Assembly (NCBI GenBank): GCA_019614645.1
Contig: JABWDB010000008.1
Span: forward strand, 9,300,001 to 9,364,000
Length of the DNA stretch: 64,000 nt
Source of the DNA: Stratiolaelaps scimitus
Taxonomy: Eukaryota > Arthropoda > Arachnida > Mesostigmata > Laelapidae
Direction: 5' to 3'
Positions 1 through 12,100 of the stretch are shown here, piece after piece. The notes beneath the pieces were generated by a model. It saw nothing but the letters and a program-made list of their open reading frames with translations. It ran no database searches and had not been told where the DNA came from. The translations under genes were made by a program, and so were the position numbers. Each line of letters starts with the position of its first letter. Positions within the stretch are counted from its first letter, which is position 1.

Positions 1-402
1 AGAGAGGAAGGGAATGACGGTAAATGATTTCTTTATCCTCAATTCTTTATCTGTGAAAATTCTCAGCATCTGGCAGGACTTGATTGATCCCAAGCCAGAC
101 GTGGGTAAATTACAAGGGAGGCTTATTCATAGCAAGCCTCCATACCGTTTTATCAGGGCTCTCGAGCTCCCCAGTCCCGCGCCCAACTGTCCGTCGAATA
201 AGCCCTTAAACAGCGGGCGCGCCAGAACGACGGTGACTAAGTATGGACGACCGGTTAAGACGTTCAGTATCTGACAGAAGCGGACAGCGATTCGAGAACT
301 CTAAAAAATTTGGTTCGTTTATTCTTGGTGATTTCGTTGGTGATTTGCTTCGGGTTGACAACCACTGTGTGCATCGACAGGAGTCCTTCCTTCCGGGACA
401 TT
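1..402. other. Upstream flank of ARL2, no gene identified
   Basis: No protein exon could be supported here. An 86-codon open frame starting at an ATG at 14 has no recognisable domain and no splice or family support. A short inverted repeat (8-base arms at about 117-124 and 134-141) is visible. The stretch just before 403 probably carries the 5' leader and promoter of the ARL2 gene, but no clear TATA box was found. Confidence 0.4.
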
Positions 403-1836
403 ATGGTCCTGCTACACATATTGCGCAAGGTTCGGCAAAAGGAACACGAGCTAAGGACACTCGTTCTCGGACTCGACAATGCCGGTAAGATTAATAATAC
501 TTGAGTCCGATATCAAACCTAAGTCACCCAGCTACATCACAAAGTGATACAGGAAGGAGTTTGAATTGATATTGTCGGTGCGCTTTAGAGTACATTTGCC
601 ACTTTCAATTAATTCACGTTTAAAGGGGACATTTTTCTGTCGATGTGCTTCGATTAAGTTCGACCGATTTTATGTGGTGTTTTTAGTAACTTGGAGTAAT
701 GAAGAGGATTTTTGTGACTGTAGATTCTGTCAATGGGTAATTTGTTCAATTTCGATTTCAGGGAAAACTACCTTGTCGAAACGACTTCTTGGCGAACCGC
801 TTGACGTAATCGCAGCAACGCTGGGCTTCAATATTACAACATTGGAACACAGAGATTACAAGGTAATTTAGTCTTATGCTGACGCTATCAATCAGTGGTG
901 TTTTCAGTTGAATGACATCATATGGGAGAACTGCTCAAGCATTTATAATACTTTCCTTAAAAAATTCATCTTAAAAGCTTATACTAAGTCTTTCTAGCAC
1001 AATCGGTGCCACCGAACTCGCTTACCCGCTGTCACTTCGAAATCGATTATTCGAAGGTGTCAATTGCCTCCGACGATTTTCACGACCATACTCAATTTTC
1101 CAATCACATAAAAACATATATCTGCACCTTAAATACTCGTATGCACGTAAATCTAACACATAGATCATGTTTGATCCCCTTATGCAGATCAATCTTTGGG
1201 ACGTCGGCGGCCAAACTTCGTTGCGCTGCTATTGGCGCAACTATTTTGAATCAACAGATGCTATCGTGTGGGTAGTGGACTCGGCTGATCGAAGGAGGCT
1301 GGATGATTGCGCCAAGGAACTGCACGGACTGCTGGAAGATGAACGACTGCTCGGAGCTACGCTACTCGTCTTGGCAAACAAGCAGGTAAGAGGTTTGCTT
1401 TGGTAGCTGATTTTGTGCATATTTTTTTGTTTGGCAGGTGCTGAGGTCGCTTGAGATGATTTCAATTCACTGTTCAAATATTCTTATTTAATGCGTTACT
1501 TATTCAAAAAGGGTAGTAGCGCAGAGCAGTTGGCGTGCAGAGGTTACACTCAGTCGAATGAGATGGACCATTGTCCATCTCCATGTCCCTGTCCTTATAA
1601 TGAGTACCCCATCGTTAGAATCATTCTTGCCTTATCGTTATTCCACCACTTTGTTGCAGGATTTACCGGGGGCGTTGGGTGGCTCGGACATAGTTGAACA
1701 TCTCCGTCTCGGTTCTATAACTTCACATCATTGGCGTGTCTTTCCCTGCTCTGCATTCACGTCCGACGATTCGCTTCTACATGCTATCGACTGGATGCTG
1801 GATGACGTTGCGTCGCGGTTATTGACACTTGATTAG
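403..1836 (+). CDS. Arl2: ADP-ribosylation factor-like protein 2 (ARL2), 4 exons, 185 aa
   Basis: Small GTPase which, in the family, regulates tubulin folding cofactor D and releases prenylated or myristoylated cargo from carriers. Exons: 403-484, 762-862, 1188-1385, 1660-1836. All three introns are GT-AG, phases are consistent (1, 0, 0), and the product is 185 residues against 184 in human. Motifs seen: P-loop GLDNAGKT (residues 23-30), switch II WDVGGQ (65-70), base-binding NKQD (125-128) split by the last intron, and CSAFT for the SAK-like loop. ARL2-specific wording such as [17 protein letters not shown] and SHHW separates it from ARL3. Residue 2 is Val instead of the usual Gly, so N-myristoylation is impossible; ARL2 proteins are generally reported to be unmyristoylated anyway. 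The last exon and 3'UTR were partly duplicated downstream (5.7-6.7 kb). Confidence 0.95.
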
Positions 1837-2672
1837 GTGGACGGCAGAATCATGTTTGCCTCATACTCACCGTACGCCCATACGGCGATGGCTTAAATAG
1901 GGCATCGCTTCGAGCGGGGAAGGACCCCGACCGGCAAGATGGACGATTAATTTAGCTGAAACTGTATACTGTTCGAACAAATAGACAACGCCGATGTCTA
2001 AACCAATACAGACTAATAATTTCAAGCTGGAACTCGTGATATAGGTGAAAAATGATAAAGTTCGAGTCTTAACTCGGGTTTTGATTTGTTTCGAAACAGT
2101 GAAGGAGTACAATCGTCACATGGGTCTTTATCAGACGTTCAACACAATTGTGTAGCATATACTGATGGTGGGGATTGTTGAGACATTTCTGATAGGTGAT
2201 TGCTTGAGGACTGCTTTTCCTGTAGTATATTATATACTATAAATCATATATTTATTACGCAGCACGGTTGGCGAGGATCAACCGCATATGGTTGATTCCA
2301 TCAAACACATGTATGTAGCATGGAACATGGTTGCATGCGAAAGTAACAATAAGACCAATATTGCTGAACATATTTGAAGCGCTTGCTTCCTATGCGAACT
2401 ACATCGTTTCTTAAGATGAAGATCCCCATGAAAGCATCGTACGTTATATTTGGGCTCACAGATTAACACTATGAACTTAACAATGATGAACTGGTGCATT
2501 AGTACAACCTCAGTTCAAGTTGGCGTTGTTTTTAAGGAATATATTGATTGTCTGATTGGCAGTAGTGTTTCTGTGGAATTAAACCCTCCAGAGATTGAGC
2601 CATGTGTTCAGATCGTGGGACGTCTATGTACATAACTCTCCTAGGACTGTACCTAGGTGATTTTTGAATAAA
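1837..2672 (+). other. ARL2 3' untranslated region with poly(A) signal
   Basis: The stretch after the ARL2 stop has no supported coding potential. It ends near an AATAAA hexamer at 2667-2672, followed by an AT-rich tract. The same hexamer environment is kept in the duplicated copy near 6580-6600, which supports reading this as the transcribed 3' end. Inference only. Confidence 0.5.
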
Positions 2673-4237
2673 ACATAATAAATTATTATACGAAATATAC
2701 AGCTTGTCCATTTCATTCGCAGTCAGTCAGTAACATTCGACATTATAAGATCAAACATTGCGGAAGCATATTGACTACATTAGGGCTCCTGTGTCACTTG
2801 GACGTAAATAATTCGTTAACCCTCTTATGTCATATTTGGGTTCTGTATAAGTTGCACTTGCTGCGTAACTGCACCTGTTTTAACTTAAATTTGCAAACAA
2901 TGCGAAGACGACGAGCCGATTAGATGTAACTGTCCAGTGTCATCATCACGACAATAGCTCGGTCAGGTCCGTATAGGTGCGTGTGTGGGTACGTCTATCC
3001 AGGGGTGCTTCTAAGTGAAATGTAACTGAAGGATTAGAGCGACAACGAAGATGGCGACAGAAGCGGTCACCCGTCGCGGGAGCGTATTTCCAAGTCAATG
3101 CAGGTGCTTGCAATCATTTACCATAGAACACCACCACGGAGGTACTTTTCAGAGCGAAATCTAAAAGAGTTTCTAAATAGGGGAGAGGTCGATTATCCGC
3201 AGAGAAACGATACAATTTATGCGAGTTGCATCCGGAGAAAGCACGCGCATGCGAGTTTTCGAACCCAAACCAGACAACGTCAAGGCCACAAGCCATTGCT
3301 TAAGTAACAACAGACCTGTACCTGTCGTTGGTAGGGTATAGGCATATTATATATACCAACTGCATCTATTCGAAGTTTAAACCGGCACCTTTATACAAGA
3401 AAAAATCGAGATAGTCACAAAATGATAGAACTACGTGCGGTGCTTATCAAGGCGGATTAGTCGAAATACGCCTGTGCCCATATGATCCTTCATTTTCATG
3501 CGCACATTTAGTTTCAGGATTCGTACGTGTCAGACTAATGCTGAATGCAAATACCCCGTTAAATAAAATGTGTTATTTGTATTATGTTCTCTTTGGTGTA
3601 AAATACCTTCGATGTACTACTATCATGTTATGCTTCAAATATATATATTTGGAAAATGTTTGTTTTTCAGTACGTTGCTACTCAATGAATTGCTATTTGT
3701 TCATCTATCAGGGAACGAATTCTTTGGTAGCAAATCTCTTTCTCGAGGTAACAATATTTCTAGATGGAAATCCTTGGGTATAGAGGTTAACATTTATGCC
3801 TAGGTATGTTTTTTAAACTAAATTGAAGCGAGCAAGCCGTATTGCAGAATCACAAGGCCACGCTGATACCAAAAGAAAAACGTATGATTCACATAAACGA
3901 GGCAACTCACACAAACCAAAAACATAGACCCATATTCCAAAAAGGGGTGTATAGCACACTACGGTCAGGTGTCCTATCTTATCTATCAATCAGAGATCCC
4001 GTACAGCAACCCCTATCAAAGACGCGACCTCCACCTGTCATTGATTCGGAGAAGCAAATTCCTAACTAATTAGGAGGACGTTGCGACTCTCTCAGGGGGT
4101 CAGGTCCGCCCAACGGATCTCTCTCAGCGGCTGGCGCTGGCCTCGCCATTGCAATAGCTATTAATATTGCACGCCTGCGTTTCTTCGGAGTTTTTGGTAT
4201 TCTACATTCAATCCTCTGCTTTCTTGGCACTGAAGCT
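2673..4237. other. Intergenic stretch, no gene identified
   Basis: Open frames at about 3098-3307, 3538-3803 and 3842-4069 lack recognisable domains, splice continuity or a signal peptide and look like chance frames in AT-rich DNA. The duplication shared with 5.7-6.7 kb continues to about 2790. Nothing else could be supported. Confidence 0.4.
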
Positions 4238-4338
4238 CAGTCGATGGTGTGCAGTGTGAATGTGATATCGTCTTCACTGTTATATTCACCTGTCGCGAGC
4301 AGTCGTGCTATTGTGGCTGCCTGATGGCTTCTGCCATT

Positions 4339-5115
4339 ATGAAGTTCTTAATTTGGGCATTGCTATTAATGCCACTTGTCCTTGCTCGTCCTGAGCATTT
4401 TCCGGTCGTTCAGGATAACCAGGAGGAGCAGGGATCCAACATGCCATCGTGGGATCAAGCAATCCTGGTTACAAAGTTTCTACTTGACGCAATCGTACAG
4501 CAACCTGCACAAACGCAGAAGCCTGCCGTAGTGATTGACACCAGGATGGCTACGGACGTGTCGACTGCCCAACCGATCGAAGGTGCAGATGTTGATGACG
4601 ACGTGCTGAACGGATCGGTTAGTCCTGAAACCTTTCGACAGCCAGCACCCCAACAAAAGCTACAGCAGCAGATTGTAAAGCAACCGGTGTCACGACCAAC
4701 TGTGGGCCCAGCTCCAGCGACCTTTGTCCAAGAATCATCACTCATCACTATGTTGACACGATGGCTGTTTGGTGCACAACAGCAGCAGCAAAAGCAGAAG
4801 AGCCAGGTCCTTGCAACAAATCACGCACAAGCTAGTTCAGTGGGCAACGTCTTCGCAAATGCGGTCAAGGATCCGGTAGTTCTTTCTGCTGCCCAGAGGA
4901 TTATCGGCGACCTCGCATCCGTCTACCTCAGGTCCGGGCCACCCACGCCGACTCGGAGCTCGACGCGACCCTCGAAAAAGCGACCGTCGGTGGCATCTTG
5001 GACCACGACTGAGTCGACGACTGCACGAGATAGTGGAACTACTGAGCCTGCCGATGCCGGGTCGTTAACAGCTAACGAAGTGAAAAGCAGTCTCAGGGCC
5101 AGCTGGTTTGGTTAG
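4339..5115 (+). CDS. Gln-rich secreted protein of unknown function, 258 aa
   Basis: Single open exon. I choose the ATG at 4339 because it opens directly into a classic signal peptide (MKFLIWALLLMPLVLARP, likely cleaved after Ala). In-frame ATGs at 4324 and 4249 are alternatives, the latter giving 288 aa. The mature part is acidic at first, then rich in Gln, Pro, Ser and Thr, with a short poly-Gln run near 4780. A helical patch reads QRIIGDLASVYLRSG, and the tail is low-complexity TTTESTTARD. No Cys-rich or catalytic domain is visible and I do not recognise the family. A TCAGT initiator-like motif lies at about 4238. Fragments resembling this gene reappear in the decayed segment at 5.47-5.69 kb. 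A one-exon secreted structural or cuticle-associated protein is possible, but that is inference. Confidence 0.6.
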   Translation: MKFLIWALLLMPLVLARPEHFPVVQDNQEEQGSNMPSWDQAILVTKFLLDAIVQQPAQTQKPAVVIDTRMATDVSTAQPIEGADVDDDVLNGSVSPETFRQPAPQQKLQQQIVKQPVSRPTVGPAPATFVQESSLITMLTRWLFGAQQQQQKQKSQVLATNHAQASSVGNVFANAVKDPVVLSAAQRIIGDLASVYLRSGPPTPTRSSTRPSKKRPSVASWTTTESTTARDSGTTEPADAGSLTANEVKSSLRASWFG

Positions 5116-5469
5116 ATACGTTCTGTTGCCATCATCTAATGTCACTGCTCACATAATATAAATTATGTTTCTATTTGTTGTTTACAGTGCTATTCACACT
5201 GTATCATAGTCCATATTATTCTTCGCACTGCAGCCTAGTCGTATATTTTAACGTGTCATTCGTGACTTTTTTCACTCATCAAATCTCACGAGGAAGGGGA
5301 CCCTATATTGACAATGCCAATCAACGGTTGGTGAGAGTCCGTCAACCGGTTCCATTAGTAACGAGGGATGTCGCAAACTATCGTGATAGGGCGTCTATGA
5401 GAGCGGCTGACGACGGCGGTTAGCGAGAAGCAGGTTTCAGATGGAATTATAATACGCCCTTCGACATCT

Positions 5470-6717
5470 TAGACGTAGGCAGGGCAACTCGAAATCCTTT
5501 CAAACTGTTCATCAACTGTGTTCGCCGAACGTGTTGGCTGGTTGTCTGTAGTTAGACGGACGTGTAGATGCTGATGACGACGTCCTGGCCCCGAGACGCG
5601 ACAACAGTTGCCACAGCCAGCGTCCCAACAACAACAACAATAGACAGACTCGTGACCCACCAACAGAGTGCACCGCCAATGATCCAGAAAGAGTCAATCG
5701 TATTCAATCAATTGCTTCTACATACTATCGATTGGATGACGTTGTGTTGCGCTTACTAACATTTGATTAGGTGGGCGGTAAAATCATTTTTTTTGGCCTA
5801 ATACTCACCGTCCGCCCATACATCGATGACTTAAATCGGACATCGCCTCGAGCCGGGAACGATCCCGACTGTCAAGGTGGACGATTTCAACCTTCCGAAC
5901 TAATACAGACGGAGAACTTCAAGCTGGATCCGCTCGAAATATGGCCAGCCGCTGTTAGCTTCAATGATGGTGAAGTGATATAGGTGGAACAGAATAAGGT
6001 GCGAGTCTTCACTGTGGTTTTGACTTGTTTCAAAACATCGACGAGTGCAGTCGTCACCATAGGCTCTTAGCAGACGTTCAGCATGATTTCCAGCATATGC
6101 TGATGGTGCAGTGCTCTTTCTATGATATATTATAGTGATTTATAATAATAGTCATGGCACGCTTGGTGAGAATAAACCGCACACTATTGGTTAAATCAAA
6201 CACATGTATCTAATATGGAACTTGGCTGTATGCAAAAAATAAACATAAGATAACAGAAAGTAACAATAAGGCCAATATTGCTGAACGTATTTGAAGGGCT
6301 TGCTATTTATGCGAACAACAAAAGTTTATTAAGATGAAGATCCCCATGAAAGCACTGTAGGTAACATTTGTACTCACAGATTCATTCCATGAGCCGGTGC
6401 ATTAACAATGATGAGCCGGTGCATTGGTACAACCTCAGTTCAAGGGGGTAATTTTGATAGAATATACTGATTGATTGGCGGTAGAGTCCCATGATCTGAA
6501 CACATGGCCCGTCAGAGACTGAGCCATGTGTTCAGATCATGGGACGTCTATGTACATAACTCTCGAAGGACAGTAGCTAGTTGATGTTTTCAATAAAAAA
6601 TAAGTAATTATTATACGAGATACGCAGCTTGTCTATTTCATTCGTTGTGGGTCAGTAAATTGTGTGATTATGAGATCAAAAAATTGAGAAGCATATTCTA
6701 CTGTGTTAGGGCTTTGA
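5470..6717 (+). pseudogene. Mosaic decayed duplicate: secreted-gene fragment joined to ARL2 3' end
   Basis: From about 5470 to 5690 the DNA resembles, in broken pieces, the Gln-rich secreted gene at 4.49-4.74 kb (shared GATGACGACGT block and CCACAGCCAGC block). From about 5707 it switches to a copy of the ARL2 terminal exon and 3'UTR, colinear with 1774-2790. In the ARL2 part, a small deletion relative to the parent (the repeated CTGGATG) shifts the frame so that it stops early. The 3'UTR copy runs through a poly(A)-signal-like AATAAA near 6586 and ends about 6717. No function is expected for the coding parts. Confidence 0.75.
6486..6545. repeat. Perfect 23-bp inverted repeat (hairpin)
   Basis: Arms at 6486-6508 and 6523-6545 are exact reverse complements around a 14-base spacer. 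The right arm is ancestral: it matches the parental ARL2 3'UTR near 2597. The left arm is extra and is found only in this copy, so it looks like a local inverted templated insertion made after the duplication. Confidence 0.85.
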
Positions 6718-6719
6718 CG

Positions 6720-7420
6720 TTACCAGATTCGGATTGATGGAAACAGAGGCATAACAACACCTAATTTGTTAGCGCAAATGCAGCGCAAATGTCGATTTAA
6801 ACGCACGAACGCGTTAAAATACGTCTTTTATTTTATTTCTAATCTCTTTCAAAATTTGTTACATTATGTACAGATTATTTAACGAAGGTGTAACTAAATT
6901 ATTCAATTAGCTTTTCTCTTTATTTCTTCAGTATTAAGTGCCGCGACATTTACTATTATTTAACATCGAAGTGTCCATCGTGTCAACATCTACCCACATC
7001 TCCCATATAATCATAATAGTGGCATTCTATCGGTCTACTAATAAGTGTCTCATAAATTGTTCTGCCTGAATCAAAAATGCGAAACCACCCTAGTCTGATA
7101 TTACCTATTGTCACTCGAGGCGACCGTGAGCATTTTGCTTGTCGCCAATCGAACAAGTAGCAATCACCGAACAGAGACATCGCTAAACAGACATCTTGTC
7201 GAATAGGCAAGTGAGCGTTTATTACCTTATGATTACTTTAGGTATACCCTTGCACTTAATGTCATTTACACTCCTATCCATCAATCCGCCTCTAATCCAC
7301 TTAGAGACGAATTACTTATGCAACCTGCTATTTGGGTCTGTGTAACAATGTATTTGGGAAAATCCCGAGCGGTTGAACGTCGGAAACTGAAATCCATTTC
7401 AGCTTTCTTCTACTACGCGA
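6720..7420. other. AT-rich gap, no gene identified
   Basis: No supported exon. It may include eroded 5' sequence of the adjacent retrotransposon relic, but no reverse-transcriptase motif upstream of about 7490 was convincing. Confidence 0.35.
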
Positions 7421-7424
7421 CGCT

Positions 7425-8270
7425 GACCGATTCAGCGCTCACCCCGGCGCACATTTTGCACAACTCAAGCACAACACGCACTTTCGTCCTCTGATGTCTC
7501 ATATTGTATATTAACTCGATCATGTGTATCCTACCCCAAAGCATATCTGTAAAAATATATGCGGATGATGTAAAACTATATACTGTCGATTGGAAAATGC
7601 GCAGTGCTACACTTTGGCCACGGAAACCCAAAGCATGTTTATACGCTAGGGGGATCTCCTATTGGCTCCACTAACACAATGCCTTACCTCGGCGTGATTA
7701 CGTCGACCACTCTGAAATATTCAGAGAATATCACCGATATTGTGCTCCGCGCAACCAGACGGGCAAATTTCATTCTGCGGTCGTTCATAGTAAATAAGCC
7801 AGCTCTACTTGTCGAACTCTTCATAACATACGTACAACCCATCATGACATCTGCGGCGCCTGTATGGTACTCTGAGTTAGAACGTGACAAAGAGGGGTTG
7901 CTAAAAGTGTAAACCACGTTCGCTAGACGAGTAGCGTTTAGATGCCATTGTGATAGATCGGATGTGAATCTGAAACCTATATTTATTCACCTTGATGACT
8001 TAGATAAGCGTACATATACATGCATCGAGCAGCGCCTGCCCACCCTTATGGAAACCATGTTCGACTTAATTGTTACAAATACTAGAGCTAGTGTAAGTGG
8101 TGTGCCTAAGGTTGTTGCCAAGAAGAAATGCGTAAATGACCTGTTTCCCTGGAGAATTTCCCGAGCATTGCGGAAATGACTCATCTTGTAACGCTCATAA
8201 CGTATATTGTTCACAACACTGTACCCAGCTAACACCACTACGTTTACCTTTGAATAAAGTGTTTGTATTG
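7425..8270 (+). mobile_element. Relic of CR1/L2-like non-LTR retrotransposon (reverse transcriptase)
   Basis: Broken reverse transcriptase. The frame through 7501-7590 reads ILYIN, then the catalytic YADDVKLY box (YADD at 7558-7569). A frame change near 7600 leads to KCAVLHFGHGNPKHVYTL, then YLGV and the C-terminal RT region to about 8179, with a stop near 7910. About 30 residues expected between YADD and KCAVLHFG are missing, so there is an internal deletion as well as frameshifts. The 3' end is marked by an AATAAA near 8252 and a short T-run. The order and wording match CR1/L2/jockey-type LINEs by general knowledge. The element is dead on arrival or old, with no endonuclease domain left. 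Confidence 0.8.
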
Positions 8271-8924
8271 GAAGCTTTTTTTTTGTATTATTGTTATTAC
8301 TTGATGTTTTAATTTATTTTTAACACAAAATCACTCCCCGGAAGAGACAATTTGAAAATAATTGATAATTCGAACTGGCTTAAAATAAGTGTACAAACCA
8401 CCAGCTAAGTATTGTCTAGAGGAGTCTACCACATTCTTATCAATGCTGCCCTTTATAAAAAGAATGATTGTAAAACTTTATATAACATTAGTCAGGGTCC
8501 CATAAATAGGACACAGAAGTAAATCAAGATTATATTTTTATTTATATTTTAAGCATAAGGTAAACGGATGAGTGCCATGGTTATGAGGGCTGCATCTGTT
8601 ATGAGTGTTCCTATCAATCCTAAAAATCTAACGTACAATTTTGAAATACGAAAAATCATAATTTTTGAAATTAATAAATCACACGTCTTTGCCACCGTGG
8701 GTAACAGATGAATGTAACTTAATTCCCGGTTCCCCGAAGTGCACTTCTGAGTAGGAGCGCGATATATTCTTTGCAGCAATTTTAAACGGCGCGACGTCCT
8801 TAATAATTGCCAGGATAAGGTGTAGTATTCTTTAACAACTACCTTAGGTGACCCCCGATTGCTAAAATGATATTGTAGGTCGCTCAGACAATTATCACCT
8901 CACCAGTCGTTTCAGCCAGTGGCA

Positions 8925-8957
<33 letters not shown>

Positions 8958-9149
8958 TTAAGCGCAAGGCAATATTGGCACACATCCACTGTTACTATTA
9001 TTTACTGTTACCTTTCTCTATCTCTGTGTTCTGTCATAAGTTGCCTTCGATCTGTAAGGGGCCTAATCTCGGAGCATCTTTTCTCTCCTCCTTGTAAGAG
9101 GCCAGTGACGCTGTGGCGGAGATGTGCTTCCGAGTTGGCGCCATCGTCG
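8271..9149. other. Intergenic / 5' flank of SLC38A7-like gene
   Basis: AT-rich, with an (AT)n microsatellite at about 8927-8950. The frame of the next gene stays open upstream through this microsatellite but contains no better start. Probably promoter and 5' leader. Confidence 0.4.
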
Positions 9150-12100
9150 ATGTCCGATTACGATAACTTACGCTCTCACCCGAAGCTCTGGTACAATAGT
9201 TTTGCCGAACGTCTCGGGAGTTCATCGAACACAACGAACGCGGCTGGTCCCCAAGCGGACAGACCCGGCTCCCGGCTTAGTCCCAGCGGCGAGTTCTGGC
9301 GACATTTGAGTTCTACCTATCTGCGACAATTTTCTTGCTGTTCAGCGTCCGGTTACCCCATCAAATCAGCCCGAGGAGAGATGCAGCAAATTCAACAGAA
9401 CCAACAGGCTTCGGTGCCTCCGAGCGTTGACTTTACCATGGTAGAGATGGTCAAAGTGATCGGCTCGAAACAGCCTCATGGAGTCAAAACGGCGGCACAG
9501 AAATCGGCTACCAGACACTCAGTCTCGTGGTGGGCAGGTGGCCTCCTGTTCATCAATGCAGCCCTTGGAGTTGGCACCCTGCATATGCCATACGCGTTTT
9601 TTGAGGGAGGAGGCATCGTTGCAACAATTGTCGCTCAGATGGTACGTCAGAGATTTGATTGTAATTGCCCAGTTAGGCATTGTTAGCTATAAGAGTGATT
9701 TCCTTCGAGCCAACTCGCCGAAAATCGGACATTGTTCAGTACCGGTAGTTAATGGAACATTGGAAGAAAGCTTGCCTTACGTACAGATGTCTGATTGTTG
9801 GGCGTAACCAATAATTATACCTTTTCGTATGGTCTATACTTACTTCGCGAAGTCTCCACTACTTCCATTCGCGAAGTACTCGAGACATTCGCGACGACAT
9901 GACAGTGCACATAACACACTTGTAACGTATTTCTCGTCAACTCGTTTCTCGTTAATGCATGTCTGCGCCGCGCGCGAACCCAATGTAGGTCGTTATGGCC
10001 CTTCTGTTCATGACCATGATCGGTATATGCTTCTGCGCGGATATCAGCGGTGAATCGACCTATGGTGGAATGATGGGCTCACTCTGTGGGCCTGTGTCCC
10101 GATGGCTAGCCGCTTCCTGTGTCGCCTTGAGTACCTTCGGGGTCTGCGTTGCCTATCTTGTAATTATCGGCGACCAGTACGATAGATGTAAGTAGATCGA
10201 AGGCCAACGCCGTACTTTTGTAGACATTTCAACGTATGATGGATACTGCTTACCCCCGTAGCACTGACGCCCTGCTCGACGTCTCTGAGGAATAATTCAT
10301 AATCATCACTTAATTCCGCGCGGTTCGACTCCCGCGAAGTGATATATCCCTTAGAATAGAAGGTATATTGCAATTTTCAATTCAGAGCAGTCTGTTACAT
10401 ATGTGTGGATAAATTACAAGCGAACGGATGACTATTCAAATCAAATCGCATTTACACTTAGCTACGGTTACAATCACTTACCATCAAATGTCGGGGTATA
10501 CGTATCATTAGTATTATGATTACTACTACTATTATTATTATTATAATTATTATTATTTTTGGATAATATCAGTGAAGTATTCATTCGTTGCTTCGGCATC
10601 TCAACCATATTTTCCGAATAAGAACCAAATGCCGGTACGACTTTCTAAGTCGAATTTTTTACCAAAATTTCAGTGTTTCAATCGTTGCTCGGCAATGATT
10701 TCTGTGACAAAATTTATTTGAGCAGAGATTTCACCGTAACACTTACGGCGTTCGTGCTCATTTTGCCCATCTGCTTCGTCGAACGAATCGATCTTCTCAA
10801 ATGGATATGGTGAGTTTTTGGAGTGATTTCGTTACGCTGGTAGCTCCTTTGAAGGAGACTATGTATTTATTATTGTAAATTGCCAGCACGCTTCTATTGG
10901 TTATACAAAAGGTGCCTATTGACAGGGATAGAAGTAACACATTCTTCAGCTAAGAAAACACGAGGTTCAAGAGTGGTGATACATTGCAATATCGCTTCGT
11001 TAGGAGATGCTCTGTTCGGGGGTTATCAGGAAAACTTCAGACATCCGTAAACATACGTTCTAGAGTTTAGATTGCAAATATAAATTGTTTATTTGACTTG
11101 GCTTACGCGGCAAGTCGCCGACCAAGTTGCTCGGAAAGGCTCTGTCCACAATATGCAAACACTTGTGTAATTTTCCAACATAAAAATGATTTCCATAAAA
11201 ATAATAATAATGATTGTGTCACCTACCGCAAACACATTGGGTTTCACCTAGGGGCGCCATAGAAGGACATGATGCAGTCATCATAATATTTATGTCGTCT
11301 ATCAATTGATCCGCGGTGTTCCTCTGCCGTGCATAAGCATCAACTTTTTTCGTAGCAAAATGGAGGGATTTACTATAACAAGAAAGTGTTATTAAAATGT
11401 GTTAAGCGACCTATTTTGTTCAACCTTATATCAATCAGTTGAATTTTGACACAAACACGATATACTTTTAAAATAAAGATGCGCACTGACTGAGATATCT
11501 GCCTATCGCTAAAGAAAACCATTACACGATCAAGAGAACGCTTTAGTTAGTTAGTTCACATTATAAACACTACTATTATGGTGAATCCTGCTTAATTGGC
11601 ACAAGTTGTATCTATGCCCATGTATCTTCACCGACTGAGCTCCCGTTGAAATGGTTTACAAGAGCAACATAAAAGAACTACGCACGCTCCATGCCGTGAC
11701 ACAATTTCGGATTAATGCACATTACCTTTAAGCAGTATATTATAAGGACAATTATGTCTGGTGGATTATTAATATCTACTATATATGGTTAGCCCTATGC
11801 AGGGGCCAGGTGGTCCAGAAGCGTTACAATGATCCTGGAAAAAGGTAACATTAGTGCGCAGACCAACGCTGTTTCCTTATTGTCGTCGATTTGATATCAC
11901 CGAGCAAGCAGTAAAACAAGAGCCCAATCAATCAAAGAGCAGGGATGACTATGTTCTAATGTTGTACTATATAGTTTGAGTGAGTGTTGGAGCAACGGCG
12001 CGTTTCACCCCTCGTTAGAGAAACTCTCAGAGGAACGGAGCGAGGTTGATCCCTATTGTGAAGGGGGAACATTTCGGTCAGAGAATAAAATATATGAATA

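Noticed and set aside
8919..9149. In-frame upstream extension of the transporter reading through (AT)n as poly Ile-Tyr
   Set aside because: Repeat translation; no plausible start context, so the start was placed at 9150.
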